A stretch of 64,000 bases of DNA from Asticcacaulis sp. AC402 (GTDB lineage Bacteria; Pseudomonadota; Alphaproteobacteria; Caulobacterales; Caulobacteraceae). This document shows, in pieces, positions 44,596 to 53,266 of the stretch (the stretch's first letter is position 1; the number at the start of each line of letters is the position of its first letter). The stretch is taken from contig NZ_AWGC01000029.1 of the NCBI RefSeq assembly GCF_000495835.1, forward strand, positions 23,982 through 87,981, in the 5' to 3' direction. The position numbers and the translations under genes were made by a program. Under the pieces are notes generated by a model, which had not been told where the DNA came from, did no database searches, and saw only the letters and a program-made list of their open reading frames with translations.

Positions 44596-46035
44596 ATGCT
44601 CGCGCGCCTGAAACAGTACCCCTGGCTGACCGCCGTCGTCATCGGCATGACGCTGCTGCGTCTGGTGACGGCATCGCAAGTCGAGCTGGTGCCCGACGAA
44701 GCCTATTACTGGCTGTGGGCGCAGCATCCGGCACTGGGCTATTACGACCATCCGCCGATGGTGGCGTGGTGGATCATGGTCACGACCCTCCTGTTCGACA
44801 GCGAACTGTTCGTCCGGTTGAGCTTTGTGCTGAGCTTCCTGGGCCTGTCGTGGCTGATGTACGACGCGGCGCGCGTCCTGTTCGACGAAGCCATCGCCCG
44901 GCGGACCGTACTGTGGCTGAATGCCTGCCTGCTGCTCAGCGTCGGTTCCGTCGTGGCGACACCCGACCCGCCGTCGGTATTGATGTGGGCCGGCGGATTG
45001 TGGGCGCTGGCGCGACTTTTGGCATCCAACAAGGGGTGGTGGTGGCTGGTCTTCGGGCTGTTTGCGGGCCTGGGCGTCGAGGCAAAGTATACCAATTTGT
45101 TCTTGGGGCTGGGCGTTGCCGCGTGGATGGTGATGGACACGCCGGCGCGGCGCTGGCTGCTGACGCCGTGGCCGTATCTGGGCGGCCTGGTGGCCTTGGC
45201 GGCCATGGCGCCGAACCTGTTGTGGAACCTGAGCCATGACTGGGTGACTGTTGAGAAGCAGTTCGGGCGGATAGGGGCGCAGGACTTCACGTTGAAGTTC
45301 CTGATCGAGTTCGTGCTGTCGCAGCCCCTGCTGCTTAACCCGCTGATTTTTGTGTTTGTGGTTTTAGGAAGCGTAGCGGCGTTCCGCAACAGCGAGTCGC
45401 GGTTGAAGCTGCTGGTGGCTCTGCCCTTGCCGTTGTTCGCCTATCTGCTGGTCCATGTTTTCCATGACCGCATCCAGGGCAACTGGACGGCGCCGGTGTT
45501 TCCGGGTCTGGTCTTGCTGGGTGCGGTGATGGCGGAAGGCATGGAGGGCAAGGGCTGGAACCGCGTACGCTGGCTGGCCGCGCCACTGGGGGTTGGTTTG
45601 AGCGCGTCGGTGCTGGTGTTCTTGGCCCTGACGCCAAGCCTTCCCGGTGCCGGCGGGCTGTCGGAAGGTTGGCGAAGCCTGACCTATAAGGTGGCCTTGC
45701 CTTCGTCCTATTTTGACGACGCCACCTGGCTGGCGACGACGGACTATAACACCCACGCCGAGCTGGCCTATCATACCGCAACCGGTATCTATTCCCTGGA
45801 CACCTATGCGCCGTACGCCTTGGCAGAACGCCAACGCTATCCGTGGCAAGGCGCCCCGCCCGAAGGCCGGGCCCTTATTGTGATCGCGGAGGGCAAGGCC
45901 ATAGATCCGGCACGCTGCTTTGATCGCGTGAAAGACGTCGGCACCGTCTCTAGAACAGCCAAACCCGGCAAAAAGTCGAATTTCCGGCTGTATTCCGGAC
46001 AGTTGCGAGACCCAAATTGCGATTTGGGGAAGTAA
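44596..46035 (+). CDS. ArnT-like GT39 family glycosyltransferase
   Basis: 479 residues from ATG 44596, with GAGGGGG close upstream. The first loop contains LVPDEAYYWLWAQHPALGYYDHPPMVAW, the DEAYYW and DHPP signature of PMT_2/ArnT-like enzymes, followed by ~11 helices and a periplasmic C-terminal domain. It transfers a sugar from an undecaprenyl-phosphate carrier to lipid or glycan in the periplasm. Unlike the PMT protein at 29436, it has the bacterial PMT_2 type motif. The acceptor is unknown. Confidence 0.83.
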   Translation: MLARLKQYPWLTAVVIGMTLLRLVTASQVELVPDEAYYWLWAQHPALGYYDHPPMVAWWIMVTTLLFDSELFVRLSFVLSFLGLSWLMYDAARVLFDEAIARRTVLWLNACLLLSVGSVVATPDPPSVLMWAGGLWALARLLASNKGWWWLVFGLFAGLGVEAKYTNLFLGLGVAAWMVMDTPARRWLLTPWPYLGGLVALAAMAPNLLWNLSHDWVTVEKQFGRIGAQDFTLKFLIEFVLSQPLLLNPLIFVFVVLGSVAAFRNSESRLKLLVALPLPLFAYLLVHVFHDRIQGNWTAPVFPGLVLLGAVMAEGMEGKGWNRVRWLAAPLGVGLSASVLVFLALTPSLPGAGGLSEGWRSLTYKVALPSSYFDDATWLATTDYNTHAELAYHTATGIYSLDTYAPYALAERQRYPWQGAPPEGRALIVIAEGKAIDPARCFDRVKDVGTVSRTAKPGKKSNFRLYSGQLRDPNCDLGK

Positions 46036-46124
46036 AAAAGCAAGGAAGTCGCCCCATTTCGACAGGGCGCAAAAATTTCTTGCAGGCATGGAACCCAAGC
46101 CCGCCGCGAAGCGGGAAAGACCGT

Positions 46125-46257
46125 AAAGGGGATCCACAGATTTCACAGATTATAAGAGGATTTTTTCGCGGTGCCGACGGAGCCAGGACCGGATTGAAAG
46201 GCGCTACGGGCCAAAATTCTTAATCCCTCTAATCTGTGAAATCTGTGGATCCCCTTT
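46125..46257. repeat. Long inverted repeat (ATCCACAGATTTCACAGATT type)
   Basis: AAAGGGGATCCACAGATT... at 46125-46152 is complementary to ...AATCTGTGGATCCCCTTT at 46230-46257, 28-base arms with a ~77-base middle. It lies between the convergent GT39 and OsmC genes and could serve as their shared terminator. Confidence 0.82.
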
Positions 46258-46262
46258 AATCC

Positions 46263-46697
46263 TTACGCCAGAACGGCTTCCAGGGTGATCGGCACGGCCG
46301 AAAGGGCCTTGGATACCGGACAGCCGGCCTTGGCGCCGGCGGCGATGCCATCAAACTGCTCCCGGGAAATGCCCGGGATGACGGCTGTCAACTTCAGCTT
46401 GATCCCCGTGATCGAGAAACCGCCTTCGCCGGGCTGGAGCTCGACAGCGGCCTCGGAGTCGATGCTGGTTGCCGTAAAGCCGGCATTGGCGAGGGCAAAC
46501 GCCAAAGCCATCGAGAAGCAGCCCGAATGCGCGGCGGCGATCAGCTCTTCGGGGTTGGTCCCCGCCTGGCCGTCGGCGTTTTCGAACCGCAGCTTGAAGG
46601 AATAGGGCTGGCCGTTGAGTACGCCGCTCTGGGTGGTCAGCGTGCCTTCGCCGGACTTGCCGTCGCCGGCCCAATGGGCTTTCGCCGTTCGGATCAT
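46263..46697 (-). CDS. osmC: OsmC family peroxiredoxin
   Basis: 144 residues, typical OsmC size. The first redox cysteine lies in EELIAAAHSGCFSMALAFALA and the second in AGAKAGCPVSKALSA; GTLTTQSGVLNGQPYSF is the N-terminal strand block. The enzyme reduces organic hydroperoxides. Its stop lies 5 bases from a long inverted repeat. Confidence 0.9.
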   Translation of the reverse strand: MIRTAKAHWAGDGKSGEGTLTTQSGVLNGQPYSFKLRFENADGQAGTNPEELIAAAHSGCFSMALAFALANAGFTATSIDSEAAVELQPGEGGFSITGIKLKLTAVIPGISREQFDGIAAGAKAGCPVSKALSAVPITLEAVLA

Positions 46698-46758
46698 GAT
46701 TATCTCCTCTCAAAAACATTCAGGGTGCGTTGCCGCCGCCCGGCTTGTACCGCCCCGG

Positions 46759-48033
46759 TTAAATCAAGCAAATAAAGTCTTCGTAGGATTTGCCGTTTGT
46801 GCGGTTGTCGTTAATGCCCGAAACGGCCTCGATCACCACGTCCCTGGCGCCGGTGACCTCGGCGATATGGGCCTGGAACTGGCGGACCTGGCCGTCATCG
46901 GGGGGCGCATCGAACACCACGCGCAGGACGAAACGCTCAAAACTCTCCTGGATCAGCTGGCGATGGGTAAAGTGGGCGATCTTGCGCAGTTTCACGCTCG
47001 ACAGGTTAGGCCAGAACAGGGTGCCGTCGGGGCGTTTGAACATATTGCGCACGCGACCCGTGATCCGTTCCAGCGAGCGAAGTCCTGGCGTCGCCTTGTC
47101 CGGGTTGCCCCAGATGGCGTAGTCGCCGGGCGCATAGCGGATCAGAGGCGTGGCGTGGGCGTAGTAGGGTGTGATGATCACCGGATGGGGGCGCAGACGC
47201 GACTCGGCGCTTAGGGCCGCGGAGGGTTCTTCCATCCACAGGTTTTCCTCGCAGACCTTGAGGTCGCCCCTGGGCCCCTGGATGGCCATCGGGCCGGCTT
47301 CGGAAGCGGAATACAAATTGATAACATGACCCTTGAACGCCGCCCGAATAGCCTGCGCGGTTTCCTCCCGGCAGGTTTCTCCTGTCAGCAGGATGGCCTC
47401 GACGCTTTCAAGACAGGCGCCGCCATCGGCAAGAATCCAGCTGTGGACGATGCTGGGGTAGGAGATGACCAGACGCGGCCGGATGCGGTCCAGTTCGGCG
47501 CACTGCTCGAGCGGCTTGTGGAAAAAGTTGACGAAATGCACCGATCCGTTTTGGGTCTGCAGTGGCTCGCCGGCTTCGCGGGCACCGACATCGCCGGTCA
47601 CCGCCTTGGAGATAGCCGTTGGTTTGCCGACGCCCAGGCCGCGCCAGGCCAGGCCGCGCGCCGTCAGCGCTTCCGAGGCGTAGCTGCTCAGGCTGGTGCG
47701 CAGGAAGGGCAGGGGCGTGCCGGTTGAGCCCGAGGTCTGGCCGGGCGTCAGGGGCGCCATGAAACGCGGGACCTCGGTGGCGGTTAGTTCGCGGCGGTTG
47801 GCGTAGGCGGCCTCACGCGTCAGGACCGGCACCTTGTCCCAGCCGGACATATCGAAGCGGTCGCCATCAAACAGCGAGTCGAGGCAGCCGCTGTCACGGT
47901 AGAAGGGCACGCGCAGGCGGGCATGGCGACACAGTTTTTCCAGCAGGCCGTGCTGATAGGCGACAATGGCGTCACGCGACATCGTCTGCGTCTTCATGAG
48001 GGTCTCGAACATTTTGCGGCCCTGCGGTGTCAT
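46759..48033 (-). CDS. PaaK/CapK-like AMP-forming ligase
   Basis: 424 residues. The adenylate-forming P-loop is TPGQTSGSTGTPLPF, then SYPSIVHSWIL, YSASEAGPMA and the GDYAIWGNP region; the terminal NGKSYEDFICLI carries the catalytic lysine expected in this fold. It resembles phenylacetate-CoA ligase and the capsule-related CapK group. It stands alone, without paa or capsule genes, so the acid substrate is unknown. Confidence 0.8.
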   Translation of the reverse strand: MTPQGRKMFETLMKTQTMSRDAIVAYQHGLLEKLCRHARLRVPFYRDSGCLDSLFDGDRFDMSGWDKVPVLTREAAYANRRELTATEVPRFMAPLTPGQTSGSTGTPLPFLRTSLSSYASEALTARGLAWRGLGVGKPTAISKAVTGDVGAREAGEPLQTQNGSVHFVNFFHKPLEQCAELDRIRPRLVISYPSIVHSWILADGGACLESVEAILLTGETCREETAQAIRAAFKGHVINLYSASEAGPMAIQGPRGDLKVCEENLWMEEPSAALSAESRLRPHPVIITPYYAHATPLIRYAPGDYAIWGNPDKATPGLRSLERITGRVRNMFKRPDGTLFWPNLSSVKLRKIAHFTHRQLIQESFERFVLRVVFDAPPDDGQVRQFQAHIAEVTGARDVVIEAVSGINDNRTNGKSYEDFICLI

Positions 48034-48129
48034 GCTTTCCCTGTCGGTTGCGCCACGGCATTGGCGGATGTATGGATGGTCGGTATTTTTTGCGTAGCTT
48101 TATCCGATTCTATTATGGGGTTCTCCGCC

Positions 48130-48822
48130 ATGTTCAAAACCAAGCCTGTTTCCCTGTCGGCCCTGGCCGTCACCGTATCAGCCCTGGCCCTGGCCGGCGC
48201 CCCCGCCATGGCCGACGACCTGTCCGGTACGCGAATCGGCGTCCAGGCCGGTTACCTGTGGGGTTCCGTCGAGCCCAGCGGCTTCGACAGTTTCGGCGAC
48301 GATAAGATAGAAGGCTATGATACAACGGCCGAGATCGGCGGAGTCGAACTTCGCCATGACTGGCAAGACGGCGACACCGTCTTCGGCCTGTACGCTTCAT
48401 GGACCGGCACCAATGCCGAAGGCGGCACGACGATCGAAAAGGTCTCGGTCGACAGCGAAGGCGTCGAAGTGTCGACTGACCAGGGTTTCGACACCGAACT
48501 GGGTTGGCTGGCTTCGGCCGGCGGCCGTTTCGGTACCGTGATCAACGGTAATACGCTCATCTATGCCCAGGCTGGCGCGGCCTCGGGGCGGTTGAAGATC
48601 CTCGAGACCGGCGACGGTGCCGGGGCTACGCGCCACGTCACCGCCTATGGTTATACGGCCGGTGTCGGTGTCGATGTTCAAATGAGCGAGCGCTGGTCGC
48701 TGGGGCTCGGGATCCAGCATTTCGAACTGAACGGTGTGGAGTTCGAGCCGGATGCCTTCGATCCGGGCGAGATCAAGACCAAGGGCAGTCTGGCGACGGT
48801 AACGCTGGGATTTAGGTTTTAG
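48130..48822 (+). CDS. Outer-membrane beta-barrel protein
   Basis: 230 residues from ATG 48130; an in-frame ATG at 48115 is also possible. A signal peptide ends at APAMADD. The mature part has alternating strands (GTRIGVQAGYLWGSVEP, LGWLASAGGRFGTVI, RWSLGLGIQHFEL) and ends LATVTLGFRF, the C-terminal aromatic BAM signal. It is a small 8-strand-type barrel. It is divergent from the ligase gene, with 96 bases between. No ligand is evident. Confidence 0.82.
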   Translation: MFKTKPVSLSALAVTVSALALAGAPAMADDLSGTRIGVQAGYLWGSVEPSGFDSFGDDKIEGYDTTAEIGGVELRHDWQDGDTVFGLYASWTGTNAEGGTTIEKVSVDSEGVEVSTDQGFDTELGWLASAGGRFGTVINGNTLIYAQAGAASGRLKILETGDGAGATRHVTAYGYTAGVGVDVQMSERWSLGLGIQHFELNGVEFEPDAFDPGEIKTKGSLATVTLGFRF

Positions 48823-48887
48823 TGGTTGCGACGGATCGTCTTGGGTAGGAAAGAGGACCTCCATCTCGAGCCTTGCCGGCAGACCAT

Positions 48888-49400
48888 GGCGCGGCGCTCG
48901 GCGAAGGCCTATTTGGCCGAAGCCGAAGTCCGCGACGGAGGGGTCACTTTTTGATCAACGACTCCGCCAGCAGGATTACGCCCAACGCGCTCTCATCCGG
49001 ATCTGCCATGATCTCGAAGCCCGGAATGCCATGGACGTGATAGCCTTGTGAGGTTAGCCAGGCATCGCGAATCTCGTCCCGGTCGGCCACGTCAGCGTGG
49101 ATATGCACCTGGCCATCGATCTCCACGATCAACTTGGCCTGAGCGCAGTAGAAATCCGCGATGTAGGGTCCAACAGGATGCTGCTTGCGGAAGTGCAGAC
49201 CGTCCTCTCGGCCTCTGATCCTGATCCACAGGCGGACTTCCGGCGGCGTCATTTCCTTGCGCATCCGGCGGGCGAGCGCGTATTTGCGGAAAGGTTTTTT
49301 CATAGCAGGGAGATTAATCGGCTGGAGGCGGTGGTCAACCCGGGACCCCTCCGTCGCGGACTTTGGCTTCGGCCAAGGGGCCTTCGCCAAGCGCCGCGCC
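48888..49400 (-). mobile_element. DUF559 gene unit 1, bracketed by inverted repeats
   Basis: The gene below is enclosed by arms 48888-48945 (GGCGCGGCGCTCGGCGAAGG...GACGGAGGGGTC) and 49344-49400 (GACCCCTCCGTCGCGG...CCTTCGCCAAGCGCCGCGCC), which are near-perfect inverted complements. The gene stop lies at the inner edge of the left arm. The unit repeats at 49691-50272. Confidence 0.7.
48944..49303 (-). CDS. DUF559 (VSR-like) endonuclease, copy 1
   Basis: 119 residues from ATG 49303 (MKKPFRKYALARRMRKEMTP). An upstream frame exists but is encoded by the repeat arm, so I exclude it. The PD-(D/E)xK-type core of DUF559 is complete: EVRLWIRIRGREDGLHFRKQ, then GPYIADFYCAQAKLIVEIDGQVH (D...E-x-D/K-like) and RDAWLTSQGYHV. 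Relatives are related to very-short-patch repair nucleases. The true role of DUF559 proteins is not established. No ribosome site is clear. Confidence 0.82.
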   Translation of the reverse strand: MKKPFRKYALARRMRKEMTPPEVRLWIRIRGREDGLHFRKQHPVGPYIADFYCAQAKLIVEIDGQVHIHADVADRDEIRDAWLTSQGYHVHGIPGFEIMADPDESALGVILLAESLIKK

Positions 49401-49442
49401 ACCTCCCCATTGAAGGAATGGGGAGGAGAAGGCAAAAGGGCG

Positions 49443-49613
49443 TCAGCCGTTTCGGCTCAGACATGACAATTCGTTCTCGACGATCAGTTTAGCGGCGGCG
49501 CAGTAAAAATCCGCGATATAGGGACCAACTGGATGCTGCTTGCGGAAGTGCAGACCGTCCTCTCGGCCTCTGATCCACAGGCGAACTTCCGGCGGCGTCA
49601 TTTCTTTCCTCAT
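49443..49613 (-). pseudogene. Truncated DUF559 copy
   Basis: MRKEMTPPEVRLWIRGREDGLHFRKQ and the following PVGPYIADFYCAAAKLIVE match copies 1 and 2, but two residues (IR) are missing. After IVEN the sequence leaves the family and stops at 49443, losing the IDGQVH catalytic end and the C-terminal third. It has no inverted-repeat arms of its own on the 3' side. Confidence 0.8.
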
Positions 49614-49690
49614 CCCTAGGGCCATCCCGCTCCCCACCGCAGAGATGGGGAGGAGAAAAAGAAAGAAACTTACAGGCGCTTACTCATAGT

Positions 49691-50272
49691 TCCTTCTCCT
49701 CCCCATTCCTTCAATGGGGAGGTGGCGCGGCGCTCGGCAAAGGCCTCTTGACCGAAGCCGAAGTCCGCGACGGAGGGGTCACTTTTTGATCAACGACTCC
49801 GCCAGCAGGATTACGCCCAAGGCCGTCTCATCCGGATCCGCCATGACCTCGAAGCCAGGAATGCGATGGACATGATAGCCTTGTGAGGTTAGCCAGGCAT
49901 CGCGAATCTCGTCCCGGTCGGCCACGTCAGCGTGGATATGCACCTGGCCATCGACCTCCACGATCAACTTGGCCTGAGCGCAGTAGAAATCCGCGATATA
50001 GGGTCCAACAGGATGCTGCTTGCGAAAGTGCATACCGTCTTCGCGGCCTCTGATCCTGATCCACAGGCGGACTTCCAGCGGCGTCATTTCCTTGCGCATC
50101 CGGCGGGCGAGCGCGTATTTGCGGAGAGGTTTTTTCATAGCAGGGAGATTAATCGGCTGGAGGCGGTGGTCAACCCGGGACCCCTCCGTCGCGGACTTTG
50201 GCTTCGGCCAAGGGGCCTTCGCCAAGCGCCGCGCCACCTCCCCATTGAAGGAATGGGGAGGAGAAGGCAAAA
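49691..50272 (-). mobile_element. DUF559 gene unit 2, bracketed by inverted repeats
   Basis: Arms 49691-49780 (CCTTCTCCTCCCCATTCC...GACGGAGGGGTC) and 50179-50272 are inverted complements of about 90 bases and include a CCTCCCCATT/AATGGGGAGG hairpin at each outer end. Apart from a few substitutions the unit is the same as 48888-49435, 835 bases away. Confidence 0.72.
49779..50138 (-). CDS. DUF559 (VSR-like) endonuclease, copy 2
   Basis: 119 residues, differing from copy 1 at only a handful of positions (MKKPLRK for MKKPFRK, PLEVRLW for PPEVRLW, GMHF for GLHF, VDGQ for IDGQ, HRIPGFEV for HGIPGFEI). All core residues are kept. Near identity indicates a recent duplication. Confidence 0.82.
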   Translation of the reverse strand: MKKPLRKYALARRMRKEMTPLEVRLWIRIRGREDGMHFRKQHPVGPYIADFYCAQAKLIVEVDGQVHIHADVADRDEIRDAWLTSQGYHVHRIPGFEVMADPDETALGVILLAESLIKK

Positions 50273-50280
50273 GGACCTAA

Positions 50281-50538
50281 TACCTATCAACGAAAAGATT
50301 GACACATCGACAGTAGGTAGACCCCTCCGCCTCGACGCGCTTCGCCCTTTGGGCTCGCTTGCTCGGCACCTCCCCATTTGAAATGGGGAGGAGAAGAAAC
50401 CATTGAACATATTCTTTTTTTCTCCTCCCCATCCCTTCGATGGGGAGGTGGCGAGCAAGCGGAGATCGAAGATCGTAGCGCGTCGAGACGGAGGGGTCCC
50501 CTTGCGGAAAGAATGTCAAAGTCAAAGTGGGTTTAGTA
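50281..50538. mobile_element. Larger MITE-like element, copy B
   Basis: 258 bp, TACCTATCAACGAAAAG...GTGGGTTTAGTA, flanked by TAA at 50278-50280 and 50539-50541. It is nearly identical to 28212-28499 over shared parts. It lies just beyond the outer end of DUF559 unit 2. The flanking DNA on either side of it, joined, resembles the flank of unit 1 (GCAAAAGG...ATGACAATTCGTT), so it inserted after the duplication. Confidence 0.82.
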
Positions 50539-50644
50539 TAAGTCATTTCCGCCCGGATATGACAATTCGTTAATCTGTCACAGCCTTGTCACCCGGGCGC
50601 CTTCGTCCTATGAAGTTACAAATCCTACCACTCAGGTGTTCCTC

Positions 50645-52654
50645 ATGAAATTCGCCGCCAAGCTGACCTTTGCCACCCTGTTGCTGGCCGGGGCTTCGAC
50701 CGCTGCCATTGCCGGCACCCTCGAACAGGACGTCGCCGCCTTTCTCAAGCCGACCTTCGTCACGGAAACCTCAGCCGCCGCCATCGATGACCGCTGCGCC
50801 GCCAATATCGAGCTGGCCACCCGCGTCAAAACCGAACTGGAAAGCCATACCGGTCCGGCAAGTCTGGCCAGGGATTTCGAGATGTTCGACACGCTGAGCC
50901 TGGTCCTCGGCGATGGTGGCAGTGAAATGTACCTGATCTCGCAGAGCTCGGCCTCGAAAGAGGTCCGCACCGCCGCGGAGGCCTGCGTGCCGAAGCTGTC
51001 CGACCTCGGCACCGCCATCGGCTTGTCGCGCCCCATCTATGACCGCCTGTCCGCCATCCCGACTGCCGGCCTGGACAGTGCAACCGCTTTTACGCTTAAC
51101 AAGGTCCTGACCAACTACCGCCTGGCCGGGGTCGACAAGGACGACGCCACCCGCGGCAAGGTCAAGGCGTTGCAGACCGAAATCACCGAGATCGGGTTGA
51201 AGTTCGCCGGTAACATCCGCGACGACAAGGGCGACATAGCGCTGATGCCGCAAGAGCTGAACGGCCTGCCTCAGGACTGGCTGGATGCCCATAAGCCCGG
51301 TGCCGATGGCTTGATCCACCTGACCTTCGACTACCCCGACGTCATTCCCGTGCTCGACTTCGCCGACAACCGCGAAACCCGCAAAAAGGTCGCCATCGGC
51401 TTTCGCAATCGCGGCTATCCGGCCAATGCGCCGGTGTTGAAGACCCTTCTGGAAAAGCGCTATGAGCTGGCCCAGGTGCTGGGTTACAGCGACTATGCCG
51501 CCCTGGTGACTGCCGACAAGATGATCGGTAACCCCCAGCGCGCAGCGACCTTCCTGGACGACGTCAACGCCGCCGCAAAGCCCGGCGCCGAGGCCGATTA
51601 CAATGAGTTGCTGACCTTTGCGAGGACGGTCGATCCGTCGATCACCCGTCTGGAAGGTTATGACAATTCTTACATGGCCAACAAGCTGCGCAAACAGAAG
51701 TACGATGTCGACGCCCAGGAGGTCCGCCAGTATTTCACGCTCAACAAGACCCGCGACGGCATCTTCAACCTGCTGAAGGACCTGTTCAAGGCGGATATCC
51801 GTGCGTGGGATACGCCGGTGTGGTCGCCGGAAGTGACAGCGTGGGAGTTATATGACGGCGACAAACTGGTCGGCCGCTTCTATCTCGACATGAGCCCCCG
51901 CGACGGCAAGTTCAACCACGCCGCTCAGTTCACAGTCCGCACCGGAGTCGAAGGTGAGCAGGTGCCGATTGGTGCGCTGTTGTGCAACTTCCCGGCCGAC
52001 GGTCCGATGGATCACGACGACGCCGTGACCTTCCTGCATGAGTTCGGCCACCTGATCCACCATCTCTATTCCGGCCACAACCGGTACGCCAACCAGTCGA
52101 TGAGCAATTTGCAATGGGACTTCATTGAGGCGCCGTCGCAGCTGCTGGAGGAATGGACCTGGGACTACACGACGCTGAAGAGCTTTGCATCGAACCCGGC
52201 GGGTGAGGTGATCCCCGAGACCCTGGTCGCCAAGATGAACGCCGGCCGGCATTTCGGCGAACCGACCATGTGGAAGGGCCAACTGGCTTATGCCGCCGTG
52301 TCGCTGAACTTTTACAACCGCAAGCCCGACTTTGACCTGTCTGAGAAATACAACGAGCAGATGGCGCGCTATTCGCAGTTCCCGGCCATTGCGGGCACGC
52401 ACCCCTATGCCAGCTTCGGTCACCTGGACGGCTATTCGGCTATCTACTACACCTATGTCTGGTCGAAGGCGATCGCCCTGGACCTGTTCACCCAGTTCGA
52501 GGCCAGCGGTATCCGCGATCAGGCAACGGCGTTGAAGTATCGCAAGCTGGTGCTGGAACCCGGCGGGTCACAGGACGCTAATGTGCTGATCCAGAACTTC
52601 CTGGGCCGGCCGTTGAGCCTGGATGCGTTCAAGGAAGAACTTCAGGAAGAGTAG
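50645..52654 (+). CDS. Exported M3 family oligopeptidase
   Basis: 669 residues from ATG 50645, with a signal peptide ending AAIAGT. The zinc site is VTFLHEFGHLIHHLYSG (HExxH) with the third ligand in FIEAPSQLLEEW; YDGDKLVGRFYLDMSPRDGKFNHAA and FGHLDGYSAIYYTYVWSKAIA are M3 signatures. It cleaves short peptides, here in the periplasm. M3 enzymes are usually cytosolic; the export signal makes this the Dcp-like periplasmic type. Confidence 0.9.
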   Translation: MKFAAKLTFATLLLAGASTAAIAGTLEQDVAAFLKPTFVTETSAAAIDDRCAANIELATRVKTELESHTGPASLARDFEMFDTLSLVLGDGGSEMYLISQSSASKEVRTAAEACVPKLSDLGTAIGLSRPIYDRLSAIPTAGLDSATAFTLNKVLTNYRLAGVDKDDATRGKVKALQTEITEIGLKFAGNIRDDKGDIALMPQELNGLPQDWLDAHKPGADGLIHLTFDYPDVIPVLDFADNRETRKKVAIGFRNRGYPANAPVLKTLLEKRYELAQVLGYSDYAALVTADKMIGNPQRAATFLDDVNAAAKPGAEADYNELLTFARTVDPSITRLEGYDNSYMANKLRKQKYDVDAQEVRQYFTLNKTRDGIFNLLKDLFKADIRAWDTPVWSPEVTAWELYDGDKLVGRFYLDMSPRDGKFNHAAQFTVRTGVEGEQVPIGALLCNFPADGPMDHDDAVTFLHEFGHLIHHLYSGHNRYANQSMSNLQWDFIEAPSQLLEEWTWDYTTLKSFASNPAGEVIPETLVAKMNAGRHFGEPTMWKGQLAYAAVSLNFYNRKPDFDLSEKYNEQMARYSQFPAIAGTHPYASFGHLDGYSAIYYTYVWSKAIALDLFTQFEASGIRDQATALKYRKLVLEPGGSQDANVLIQNFLGRPLSLDAFKEELQEE

Positions 52655-52679
52655 GGCTGTTTTCAGCTAAATTGCTTAA

Positions 52680-52904
52680 GAGATGGAAAAATCTTCCTCT
52701 CCCCACTTGAGGTGGAGGGTAGGGGTGAGGGGTTGGATCGGCGAGCACCACAAATGCCGAACCTGAGTTAGCCCCTTATCCGGCCTTCGGCCACATTCTC
52801 CCATCAGGTGGGGCTCCCATCAGGTGGGGCTCCCATCAGGTGGGGCTCCCCTCAGGTGGGGATCCCCGCAGGCGGGGGAGACGAAAAAGATGGACAGGGC
52901 CTCT
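52680..52904. repeat. REP-like palindromes and a 16-bp tandem repeat
   Basis: A CCTCTCCCCACTTGAGGTGGAGGG palindrome with GGGGTGAGGGG stands at about 52695-52735. Five tandem 16-base units follow at 52801-52880: three are exactly CCATCAGGTGGGGCTC, the fourth and fifth are variants. No gene is present. Confidence 0.85.
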
Positions 52905-53156
52905 CTACGCAAACCGCACTTGCGCCGAACCGCCGCCGGAGAAGATTTGCTGCATGGCGTCGCGGACGCATTCATGGGCTTCGGTGCGCGAACGGAAAAT
53001 CCCCCAGAAACAGGTGTCGCGGAAAACTTCCCAGCTCTGGCCGCGGGCAGCGATCTGGAAGCGCACCGGCACGTTTTCGTAGATCAGGTCGGGCTCGGCG
53101 TGGGTCGGCCAGATATCGTCCCAGCCGGCAGGTAAGGCTTTAAAAGAAATTGGCAT
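52905..53156 (-). CDS. Conserved-looking small hypothetical protein
   Basis: 83 residues beginning MPISFKALPAGWDDIWPTHAEP, without signal or membrane segment, rich in aromatic and charged residues (SWEVFRDTCFWGIFRSRTEAHECV). Codon use is coding-like. I do not recognise a domain. It lies upstream of nothing co-directional except the tandem repeats at its 3' end. Confidence 0.6.
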   Translation of the reverse strand: MPISFKALPAGWDDIWPTHAEPDLIYENVPVRFQIAARGQSWEVFRDTCFWGIFRSRTEAHECVRDAMQQIFSGGGSAQVRFA

Positions 53157-53208
53157 GTTTTTTATATAGTTCCTTGCTCACTATAATTCTTGGGGCGCGG
53201 CTGCCCGA

Positions 53209-53245
53209 TAGAAAAGGCCCGGCGTTTGACAACGCCGGGCCCGGA
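53209..53245 (-). terminator. Terminator of the cold-shock gene
   Basis: GGCCCGGCGTT-TGAC-AACGCCGGGCC, followed on the minus strand by CTTTTC, starts about 25 bases after the stop at 53267. Confidence 0.85.
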
Positions 53246-53266
53246 AGCTTGTATCGGTGAACCCGA

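Noticed and set aside
52801..52880. Possible CRISPR array
   Set aside because: Units are contiguous with no spacers.
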